DNA of 64,000 bases, taken from the NCBI GenBank assembly GCA_017480185.1, contig JAFVBC010000011.1:1-64000 (forward strand). The letters run 5' to 3'. Under the pieces are notes generated by a model. That model ran no database searches. It had not been told where the DNA came from and saw only the letters and a program-made list of their open reading frames with translations. This document shows, piece after piece, positions 9,633 through 16,380 of this stretch. The stretch's first letter is position 1. Each line of letters begins with the position of its first letter. A program made the translations under genes and the position numbers. Source of the stretch: Bacteroidales bacterium. Lineage in GTDB: Bacteria > Bacteroidota > Bacteroidia > Bacteroidales > P3.

Positions 9633-10387
9633 GAAAGTTTCTATATACTGCACCTACCACCATATTCTTTCTGCTGATGCAAATACCTGTCATCGCACAA
9701 AATGCATCAGCAAAGATTGATAGTGCCGTAGCTGTGATAGAACGATTCCAACGTATGATGAGTTTGGAGGGGATTGCCTCCGACAGCATTCTACTTGCCC
9801 AAACCACCATCGTAATGACCAATCCTGCCGATACGTTCGTAATGCGCCGATGGTGGGCTACGGGTGGAAGACTTCGCATAGAGGTTATGCACAACGACAC
9901 CCTACAGACAGCCTACCATAGCGATGGTAAAACACTGTACCGTAAATACTACCCGAGAATGCACAATTGGGTTGATATCGGGCAGACGAACTTTATTGAG
10001 CAAACAATGCCCTACGAATTGCGAGGGCCATTGCACAATTGGCAAGCACAAAATGCTCGGGTAGATTATCGCGGAATGGCTGAAATTGAAGGCCTACATT
10101 TCGATATGGTCCACGTTGAGTTACCCGACAACTTCAGCCGAAACTACTTTTTCGACATAACGAGCGGTCTGCTGACATTAGTAATGGAATTAAACGATGT
10201 TGACGGTGTAGCCGTAGCCGATACCATAGAACACACACGATGGAAAGCATATCACGAATACATGCCTATTGGGGAATCACTACTCCCATCTCAAGAGTCG
10301 TTTTTGCGAGGCAATACTCTCCACACTCAATTTACCACATATGGTATTATTCCGTCCAGCAATGACATTTTTACCGACGATCAATGA
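9629..10387 (+). CDS. Periplasmic LolA/LolB-like protein
   Basis: The 252-residue product has a signal peptide ending near VIAQNA. The body has the alternating strand pattern of outer-membrane lipoprotein-sorting proteins: RRWWATGGRLRIEVMHNDT, then TAYHSDGKTLYRKYYPR, then EGLHFDMVHVELPDN and FDITSGLLTLVMEL. I infer a LolA-like half-barrel, but the match is structural pattern only. It overlaps both neighbours by four bases, so it is translationally coupled to the DUF4292-like gene upstream and to tadA downstream. Confidence 0.55.
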   Translation: MRKFLYTAPTTIFFLLMQIPVIAQNASAKIDSAVAVIERFQRMMSLEGIASDSILLAQTTIVMTNPADTFVMRRWWATGGRLRIEVMHNDTLQTAYHSDGKTLYRKYYPRMHNWVDIGQTNFIEQTMPYELRGPLHNWQAQNARVDYRGMAEIEGLHFDMVHVELPDNFSRNYFFDITSGLLTLVMELNDVDGVAVADTIEHTRWKAYHEYMPIGESLLPSQESFLRGNTLHTQFTTYGIIPSSNDIFTDDQ

Positions 10388-10830
10388 CGACCGACAACGC
10401 GAACGACACTGAATACATGCGCCTCGCTCTTAAGGAAGCGCAGGAAGCATACGACGCCGACGAAATACCGATCGGCGCAGTAATCGTGAGTGAAGGTACT
10501 GTAATAGCGCGGGCACACAATCTAACAGAAACATTGCACGATGTAACTGCACACGCCGAAATGCTGGCTTTTACATCAGCATCAGAATATCTTGGCGCAA
10601 AATATCTAACAGGTTGCACTCTCTATGTTACCATCGAACCCTGTTTTATGTGTGCCGGAGCTGCAGGTTGGACACAAATAGACCGTATAGTATATGGCGG
10701 ATGTGATCCACGCAGAGGATTTGAACAGTGTGGGAACATACTTCTTCACCCCAAAACTAATGTGACCAAAGGGGTACTTAAAGACGAATGTGAGCAACTA
10801 ATGAAGCTCTTTTTCAAGAATAAAAGATAA
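10384..10830 (+). CDS. tadA: tRNA-specific adenosine deaminase TadA
   Basis: TadA deaminates A34 to inosine in tRNA-Arg(ACG). The 148-residue product has the zinc and catalytic motif HAEMLAF (with the proton-shuttling Glu) and the second zinc motif PCFMCAGA, plus IGAVIV upstream. Length is normal. The start overlaps the preceding stop (ATGA). A two-way terminator follows directly. Confidence 0.95.
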   Translation: MTTDNANDTEYMRLALKEAQEAYDADEIPIGAVIVSEGTVIARAHNLTETLHDVTAHAEMLAFTSASEYLGAKYLTGCTLYVTIEPCFMCAGAAGWTQIDRIVYGGCDPRRGFEQCGNILLHPKTNVTKGVLKDECEQLMKLFFKNKR

Positions 10831-10876
10831 AAAAGAGCAGGAGGCAATACTTTTTTTTGCCTCCTGCTCCTTTTTG
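10831..10876. terminator. Bidirectional terminator between tadA and rubredoxin
   Basis: A 13-base stem (GAGCAGGAGGCAA at 10835-10847 and its complement at 10857-10869) is preceded by AAAA and followed by CTTTTTG. It can stop both the tadA operon and the convergent rubredoxin gene. Confidence 0.85.
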
Positions 10877-10888
10877 CAACGTGGTACC

Positions 10889-11050
10889 TTATTCGGTTAC
10901 CTCAAAATCATCCTTACCCACACCACACAATGGGCACACCCAATCGGCTGGCAAATCTTCAAATGCAGTGCCAGGAGCGATACCGCTATCTGGATCGCCA
11001 ACCATTGGATCATACACATAACCACACACTTTGCAAACGTACTTCTTCAT
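10889..11050 (-). CDS. Rubredoxin
   Basis: The 53-residue protein [15 protein letters not shown]... carries the two iron-binding knuckles CKVCG and CPLCG, with the conserved aromatic DWVC. It is a small one-electron carrier, in anaerobes typically serving peroxide or superoxide detoxification. This ATG (codon at 11048-11050) gives the standard rubredoxin length; an upstream extension would be atypical. It has its own promoter facing away from the nucleotidyltransferase gene. Confidence 0.96.
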   Translation of the reverse strand: MKKYVCKVCGYVYDPMVGDPDSGIAPGTAFEDLPADWVCPLCGVGKDDFEVTE

Positions 11051-11093
11051 ATCTTTCAAAAAAATTAAATAGTGAAAATGACAATTAACCCCG

Positions 11094-11125
11094 CAAAAGT
11101 AGCAAAAAAAATGTCGTCTCAAAAA
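11094..11125 (-). promoter_or_regulatory. Rubredoxin promoter
   Basis: Minus-strand TACTTTTG at 11101-11094 is the -7 element, with TTTTTG ending at 11120, 18 bases upstream. The start codon lies about 43 bases downstream. Confidence 0.6.
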
Positions 11126-11130
11126 AAATG

Positions 11131-11138
11131 TAACTTTG
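11131..11138 (+). promoter_or_regulatory. -7 element for the nucleotidyltransferase gene
   Basis: TAACTTTG followed by CA matches the Bacteroidota consensus and lies 20 bases before the ATG at 11159. It is back to back with the rubredoxin promoter. Confidence 0.65.
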
Positions 11139-11158
11139 CACAATTAAATGAAAACGAT

Positions 11159-12049
11159 ATGAAACCAACGTTACTGGTACTCGCAGCAGGTATGGGAAGC
11201 CGCTACGGAGGGCTAAAACAGCTTGACAATGTCGGTCCAAATGGCGAAATAATAATGGACTACAGTATAACCGATGCCATTCGGGCAGGATTCGGGAAGG
11301 TGGTATTTGTTATACGCCACTCGTTTGAAAACGCATTTAAGGCAACAATAAATGCGGATCACTTCAACAATGCCATTGAAGTAGAATATGTTTTTCAGGA
11401 ACTTGATTCTTTACCACAAGGATTCAAACCTCCGCAAAATCGAGAGAAGCCATGGGGAACCAATCACGCTATTCTCATGGCAAAAGATGTTATACACGAA
11501 CCTTTTGCCATAATCAATGCCGACGACTTTTATGGTCGTGAAGCCTTTGCTGTGATGGCGGAACATCTTCAATCGCTCAAAGACACAAAAGGTCAGTACT
11601 GCATGGTGGGTTATCGACTTGAAAATACATTGAGTGAGAACGGCAGTGTAAGCCGCGGTGTATGTCAGACCGACAGCAATGGTTATCTTACAGGTATGAC
11701 TGAGCGGACTTCAATATCCCGTACACAAGAAGGAATAATGTACACCGATACAGATGGTTCAAAGAAACACCTTCCTGCCGATGCGACTGTTTCAATGAAC
11801 TTATTCGGCTTCACCCCTGATTATTTTGCAGAAAGCGAGCTCATGTTTGTCGATTTTCTGAACGAGCACGGTCATGAACTTAAATCAGAATACTACATAC
11901 CCTTTGCTGTCAACACTCTTATTGCCAATGGGTATGCTACTATGAAAGTGTTAAAAACAGATTCTCAATGGTTCGGCGTAACCTACAAGGAAGACCGACC
12001 AATGGTTGTAACTCGGTTAAAAAGACTGCATGAGGAGGGGGTGTATTGA
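11159..12049 (+). CDS. Sugar-phosphate nucleotidyltransferase family protein
   Basis: The 296-residue product has the NTP-transferase opening (LVLAAGMGSRYGGLKQL) and the metal-binding IINADDFYG, typical of enzymes that couple NTPs to sugar phosphates. The substrate cannot be read from the sequence. I chose this ATG rather than an upstream one at 11072 because the family begins at MKPTLLVLAAG and the -7 promoter element lies just 5' of it. The next gene overlaps its stop codon. Confidence 0.82.
   Translation: MKPTLLVLAAGMGSRYGGLKQLDNVGPNGEIIMDYSITDAIRAGFGKVVFVIRHSFENAFKATINADHFNNAIEVEYVFQELDSLPQGFKPPQNREKPWGTNHAILMAKDVIHEPFAIINADDFYGREAFAVMAEHLQSLKDTKGQYCMVGYRLENTLSENGSVSRGVCQTDSNGYLTGMTERTSISRTQEGIMYTDTDGSKKHLPADATVSMNLFGFTPDYFAESELMFVDFLNEHGHELKSEYYIPFAVNTLIANGYATMKVLKTDSQWFGVTYKEDRPMVVTRLKRLHEEGVY
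12033..12038 (+). promoter_or_regulatory. Strong Shine-Dalgarno deciding a TTG start
   Basis: AGGAGG lies 7 bases before the TTG at 12046. Such a consensus site is unusual among these genes and supports the rare start codon. Confidence 0.65.
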
Positions 12050-13221
12050 TTGACGAAGAGGCAATTGCCTTTGCATGGCAACATCGCGATGAAGATATTG
12101 CCGAGTTTTCTCTTTCAAAACATCTTGGCAAACACCGTATAGCAATCCTTCAGCAACTGGAAGGGTTGCACATTGCACGAACAAAATGGGGATATTTGCT
12201 TGATTACCCACACTTTGCCTACCCTCCAAAACTAAACTGCGAGCAAAGTTCATCTTCAGTTACGGCCAACTATAAAGCGCAACTTGTAGGTAAATCTAAA
12301 TCAATAGTAGACCTTACTGGCGGAATGGGCGTTGACACTCTATCGTTCAGTAATGTAGCCGAGAGGGTAGACTATGTTGAATTTAATACCGATTTATTTG
12401 AACTCACAAAACGCAACTTTGCCATTTTGGGCAAGAAGAACATCTTTTGCCACAACTGCGACTGTACGAACTGGCTAAATAATCATACACAAACCTTTGA
12501 CATAATCTACATAGACCCTGCAAGGAGAAATGCGTTTGGTAAAAAGATGGTGGGGTTTTCGTCATGCCAACCTAATATTTTGGAAATTATAGATTTCCTT
12601 GTTGAGCGAAGCAATCTTGTCGTAATAAAGGCATCTCCAATGATAGACCTAAAAATTGCGACACAGCAACTTGGGTATGCAACTGACATTCATATCGTAG
12701 CCGTGAACAACGAATGTCGTGAAATATTGTTTCTCTGCAGAAAAAAAACTGAAGATAACCCTCTTCAAATACATTGTGCAGACATACATTTTGGTGCCAT
12801 ACACACCATCTCTTTTACGGCTACAGGAGAACAAGCAACAACTCTGCTTACTGCAAATGAGGTATCACAATATCTCTATGAGCCCAACGCCTCAATAATG
12901 AAGAGCGGTTGTTTCAAACAATTGTCAACACAAACAGGCTTACCCCAACTGGGAAGGAATAGCCACTTATATACTTCAACCGAACTTTTACCAAACTTTC
13001 CTGGACGCACATTCAAAGTCATCGCACAATCTCCGCTAACAGTCAAAGCCATAAAAAAGCAATTACCCAGCATGAAAGCGCACGTTATAAGTCGCAACTA
13101 CCCCATAAAAGCAACACAATTACAGCAACAACTTAGAATAGCCGAAGGGGGAGACAGCTACGTTATTGCAACAACTGTAGGAAAAATCAAAACTGGAATA
13201 ATTGCAACAAGGATTAACTAA
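12046..13221 (+). CDS. Class I SAM-dependent methyltransferase with THUMP-like C-terminal domain
   Basis: The 391-residue product has a SAM-binding motif I (IVDLTGGMGVDTLSFS), motif II acid (VEFN), a DPARRN motif after IIYI, and a C-terminal region of about 120 residues like the THUMP-like domain found in a Bacteroidota methyltransferase family. The target is probably RNA, but that is inference. The start is TTG overlapping the TGA of the nucleotidyltransferase gene, supported by the AGGAGG site. Confidence 0.82.
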   Translation: MIDEEAIAFAWQHRDEDIAEFSLSKHLGKHRIAILQQLEGLHIARTKWGYLLDYPHFAYPPKLNCEQSSSSVTANYKAQLVGKSKSIVDLTGGMGVDTLSFSNVAERVDYVEFNTDLFELTKRNFAILGKKNIFCHNCDCTNWLNNHTQTFDIIYIDPARRNAFGKKMVGFSSCQPNILEIIDFLVERSNLVVIKASPMIDLKIATQQLGYATDIHIVAVNNECREILFLCRKKTEDNPLQIHCADIHFGAIHTISFTATGEQATTLLTANEVSQYLYEPNASIMKSGCFKQLSTQTGLPQLGRNSHLYTSTELLPNFPGRTFKVIAQSPLTVKAIKKQLPSMKAHVISRNYPIKATQLQQQLRIAEGGDSYVIATTVGKIKTGIIATRIN

Positions 13222-13231
13222 AAACAAAAAA

Positions 13232-13255
13232 AGGAACCACAAATACGGGGTTCCT
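13232..13255 (-). terminator. rpmH terminator
   Basis: A 7-base stem AGGAACC / GGTTCCT flanks a 10-base loop. On the minus strand it is followed by a T-rich tract complementary to 13221-13231. It lies 42 bases past the rpmH stop. Confidence 0.6.
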
Positions 13256-13296
13256 CATATCATGCCACTACTGGCTTCGACAAGCACGTACTCTAA

Positions 13297-13443
13297 TTAG
13301 CGCTCGTCAGAGACCGTCAGTCTCTTTCTACCTTTTCTACGACGAGCTGCCAACACCTTACGACCGTTGGCGGTTGACATTCTTTTGCGAAAACCGTGCT
13401 TATTCGCTCTTTTTCTCAATGAAGGTTGAAACGTTCTTTTCAT
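13297..13443 (-). CDS. rpmH: 50S ribosomal protein L34
   Basis: The 48-residue, very basic protein begins [20 protein letters not shown] and continues [20 protein letters not shown], the L34 signature, with an acidic-tipped tail LTVSDER. L34 is part of the large ribosomal subunit. The length is normal. It is transcribed alone from a promoter with -7 element TACCTTTG at 13528-13521. Confidence 0.98.
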   Translation of the reverse strand: MKRTFQPSLRKRANKHGFRKRMSTANGRKVLAARRRKGRKRLTVSDER

Positions 13444-13520
13444 ATTGGTATCCTTTTTCTCTATTTTATTCTCACTATCTCAGGCACAGAATGCCCGCTC
13501 AAATGGCAAATTTCGAATTG

Positions 13521-13528
13521 CAAAGGTA
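13521..13528 (-). promoter_or_regulatory. -7 element of rpmH
   Basis: TACCTTTG on the minus strand matches the consensus and lies about 78 bases upstream of the rpmH ATG. The 13444-13692 interval is a divergent promoter region; I see no further gene in it. Confidence 0.6.
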
Positions 13529-13653
13529 GATATTTTTTTTCAGATAGAAGAAAAAAAAGTAATCATTGAAAAAATACACAATCTACACATTGAATATCAA
13601 CATTATATTCATGCAATATATTTTTTATCAGCACGATTTCCTAAAAAAGTGAT

Positions 13654-13661
13654 TACCTTTG
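13654..13661 (+). promoter_or_regulatory. -7 element for the TPR-secG-helicase run
   Basis: TACCTTTGCA matches TAnnTTTG and lies 32 bases before the ATG at 13693. Confidence 0.6.
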
Positions 13662-13692
13662 CACATTACTTTGACGACAAGATAGGCTTGCT

Positions 13693-14283
13693 ATGAACAC
13701 AAAAAGATTTTCGCAGATAGTGGAGCGCCCAACGCTGTTCACGTCTCAAGACAGAGGGTGGCTTCGTGCAATGTCCGACAAGTATCCTCACTCTTCAATA
13801 GTCAACCTCATGGCACTTGTGGCCGACTGCGCCTATGGTTTCGATACGTCCGAACGCCGTCGCGAGGTGGAGATAACACTGTGTAATGCCGACCATTTGA
13901 AAAACATGCTTGAGAACAGTCGCGCCATTGCCAGTAAAGACGAGCCCAAAACTGACATATTCAGCGAAATTAATAGTTATCAAGAGACATCATTCAAAAC
14001 AGCACCAAAGAGTGTAATACTTACCGAATTTTTACAACTTACCCCTACTGAAGTTAAAGCAAAAACGTCCATACCAACTGAAGAAACATCTTTCGACGGT
14101 AAAAAAAGCGTAATGCCCAACGAGGGTATTTATACTGAAACGCTTGCAGTTGTACTTGAAAATCAAGGCAAATACGCACAAGCGCTTGCCATCTACCGTA
14201 AATTATTGACCGATAATCCATCTAAAATTAGTACCTTTGCGCCTCGTATTGAGCGCTTGGAGTCGCTCCTAAAAAGGAACTAA
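13693..14283 (+). CDS. Hypothetical protein with C-terminal TPR-like helices
   Basis: The 196-residue product has no signal peptide. The first 80 residues include LTSQD-like and YPHSSIVNLMALVADCAYG segments, and the middle is Thr/Lys/Glu-rich and probably flexible. Residues of about 148-180 form one TPR-like hairpin (ETLAVVLENQGKYAQALAIYRKLL followed by NPSKI). It directly precedes secG, an arrangement I associate with other Bacteroidota. Function is not known. Confidence 0.75.
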   Translation: MNTKRFSQIVERPTLFTSQDRGWLRAMSDKYPHSSIVNLMALVADCAYGFDTSERRREVEITLCNADHLKNMLENSRAIASKDEPKTDIFSEINSYQETSFKTAPKSVILTEFLQLTPTEVKAKTSIPTEETSFDGKKSVMPNEGIYTETLAVVLENQGKYAQALAIYRKLLTDNPSKISTFAPRIERLESLLKRN

Positions 14284-14303
14284 AAAATATAAAACCGAAA
14301 GAG

Positions 14304-14618
14304 ATGTATAAAATCATCGTTATTCTGATTGTTATAGTGTGTGTGCTGTTAGCACTTGTGGTGCTGGTTCAGAACTCGAAAGGTGGTGGACTGGCTGCCA
14401 ATTTCTCAGCTCCAACCCAAGTGCTCGGCGCACGACAAACGGCCGACTTTATGGAAAAAGCCACATGGTGGCTGGCCATTATACTACTGGTGCTGTGTCT
14501 TGCAGCATCCGTAGCGGTACCTCGCCAGCACACGATAGACGAAAATCAAGAGGTCACCCCAGTAGAGCAAACCGACAACGGCAACTCTACAATGCCCGTT
14601 CAAGCCGACGAGCAATAA
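14304..14618 (+). CDS. secG: Preprotein translocase subunit SecG
   Basis: The 104-residue product has two transmembrane helices (about 3-22 and 52-70) joined by the SecG loop VQNSKGGGLAANF, followed by a soluble acidic tail. SecG assists SecYEG-mediated export, including delivery of T9SS cargo to the periplasm. It lies between a TPR gene and a helicase gene on the same strand. Confidence 0.95.
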   Translation: MYKIIVILIVIVCVLLALVVLVQNSKGGGLAANFSAPTQVLGARQTADFMEKATWWLAIILLVLCLAASVAVPRQHTIDENQEVTPVEQTDNGNSTMPVQADEQ

Positions 14619-14624
14619 GCATTA

Positions 14625-16061
14625 ATGGCTGTGCCGTCTGTAGAAGACAGCGTTACAAGACTTATTCTATCACGTTTCCCGTACGCACCAACCAACGGGC
14701 AACGTGCTGCTTGCGCCGCAATGGCGCATTTTTTATTTAATCAAAATCCACGATCCTTATTTCTACTGAAAGGCTATGCTGGCACCGGAAAAACCTCGAT
14801 AGTATCGGCTTTAATACAAAGCCTTGAATACATGCGAGTAAAGCCATTATTAATGGCACCTACGGGGCGTGCTGCAAAGGTACTCTCTAATTACTCCGCT
14901 CATGTGGCCCATACAATTCATAAGCGCATATACGTAACCATGCGTGATGCCACTGGACGACTACACACAGCACGAGCTGTGAACAAACACACCCACACAC
15001 TTTTCATTGTTGACGAAGCATCAATGATAGGCCTTGAAAATGAGACATCACGCCACAGTCTACTTGACGACCTAATAAACTACGTCTATAGTGGCCAACA
15101 CTGCCGATTGATGCTTATTGGCGACAGCGCTCAACTTCCTCCTGTAGGTCAAAGCGAAAGTGCAGCCCTTGACGAAACTTACCTTCAATCCGCCTTTGAA
15201 GTGGAAGTCACATCGCATGAACTAACAGAGGTGGTGCGTCAGCACAAAACATCGGGTATACTGTACAATGCCACCGCTCTTCGGAATCAAATTGCCACGA
15301 TGCATGTCTCCGACGAAGCTACAATGCCTCTTTTTCACACCGGTGGGTTCACCGACATTCGTTCTATTAGCGGCAGTGAGTTAAGCGAAGTGTTATACGA
15401 CGAGTATAGCCGTTGTACCCCTGACGAAGTTGCCATCGTATGCCGCTCCAACAAACGTGCTAATCTTTTCAACCAAGGCATACGTAACACCATCTTATTC
15501 CGCGAACAAGAAGTAAACGCAGGCGACAACCTAATGGTAGTAAAAAACAACTACTACTGGCTTGACGAAAAAAGCACTATAGGTTTTGTTGCCAACGGCG
15601 ACATCGTAGAGGTGCAAAGCGTACGCAACGTTGAAGAGCTGTATGGATTTCGCTTCGCCGATGCCACACTCCGATTTGTAGACTATACAGACGAACCACC
15701 TCTCGACTGCAAACTACTGCTCTATACCCTTACTGCCGAAGCACCTGCTCTAACAGCCGAACAAAGCAACACCCTTTTCAACAACATAATGCAAGACTAT
15801 GCAGAGATCAGTAGCCAGGCCGAACGAATGAACGAGATGCGCCGCAATCCCTACTTCAACGCCTTACAAGTGAAGTTTTCTTACGCATTAACCTGTCATA
15901 AAACTCAAGGTGGACAGTGGCGGAGCATTGTGATAGACCAAGGTTATATCCCCGACCTCATTTATGACCGCGACTACCTACGTTGGCTCTACACCGCTGT
16001 AACACGAGCCACCGAGCATGTTTATCTACTCGATTTTACTCCCGATACTCTCGCAGAGTAG
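14625..16061 (+). CDS. RecD-like ATP-dependent DNA helicase (AAA_30 / UvrD C-terminal)
   Basis: The 478-residue product has Walker A (GYAGTGKTSI at about 50-59), motif II (LFIVDEASMI), motif III (LIGDSAQLPPVGQ) and a C-terminal UvrD-like module with TCHKTQGGQW (motif V) and YTAVTRA (motif VI). This is the short RecD2-like superfamily 1B type (5'-3' polarity in the family), without RecB/RecC partners nearby. It is 6 bases downstream of secG. Confidence 0.93.
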   Translation: MAVPSVEDSVTRLILSRFPYAPTNGQRAACAAMAHFLFNQNPRSLFLLKGYAGTGKTSIVSALIQSLEYMRVKPLLMAPTGRAAKVLSNYSAHVAHTIHKRIYVTMRDATGRLHTARAVNKHTHTLFIVDEASMIGLENETSRHSLLDDLINYVYSGQHCRLMLIGDSAQLPPVGQSESAALDETYLQSAFEVEVTSHELTEVVRQHKTSGILYNATALRNQIATMHVSDEATMPLFHTGGFTDIRSISGSELSEVLYDEYSRCTPDEVAIVCRSNKRANLFNQGIRNTILFREQEVNAGDNLMVVKNNYYWLDEKSTIGFVANGDIVEVQSVRNVEELYGFRFADATLRFVDYTDEPPLDCKLLLYTLTAEAPALTAEQSNTLFNNIMQDYAEISSQAERMNEMRRNPYFNALQVKFSYALTCHKTQGGQWRSIVIDQGYIPDLIYDRDYLRWLYTAVTRATEHVYLLDFTPDTLAE

Positions 16062-16380
16062 AAAGCCTCCAAAACTCATAGTTTGTTGGCTCCAACTTCA
16101 CAAGTGCGTTCTTCATAGCATAGTCTATCAACAAGGAAAAAACTATACAACAGCTCAATCATCTCCTGCGAAAGTAGGTGACAGTAACCTGCTGTTCGAG
16201 ATCAAATGCTTGTGTCCGAAAACAATACTTTCGGTGGGCACAAGTAAAGATTTTTTATATATCACGGAAAAAACTTACTTTAGCAAAGTAAATACCACAC
16301 GGCCATTACAACGCAATACGCGGACAATGAGCCGTTTAAGCCGTAATACAACCTCCTAAAGGAAAAAGAAAAAAACAAGC
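16062..16380. other. Intergenic region upstream of the porE operon
   Basis: This interval of 319 bases has no convincing gene. A weak promoter-like ACTTACTTTAG lies near 16272-16282 and is part of a small palindrome (TTTACTTTGCTAAAGTAAG on the opposite strand). Nothing else stands out. Confidence 0.45.

Noticed and set aside
16018-16359. A 113-codon open frame between the helicase and porE genes
   Set aside because: It starts inside the helicase gene in another frame, lacks any domain, and has a composition unlike the neighbours.
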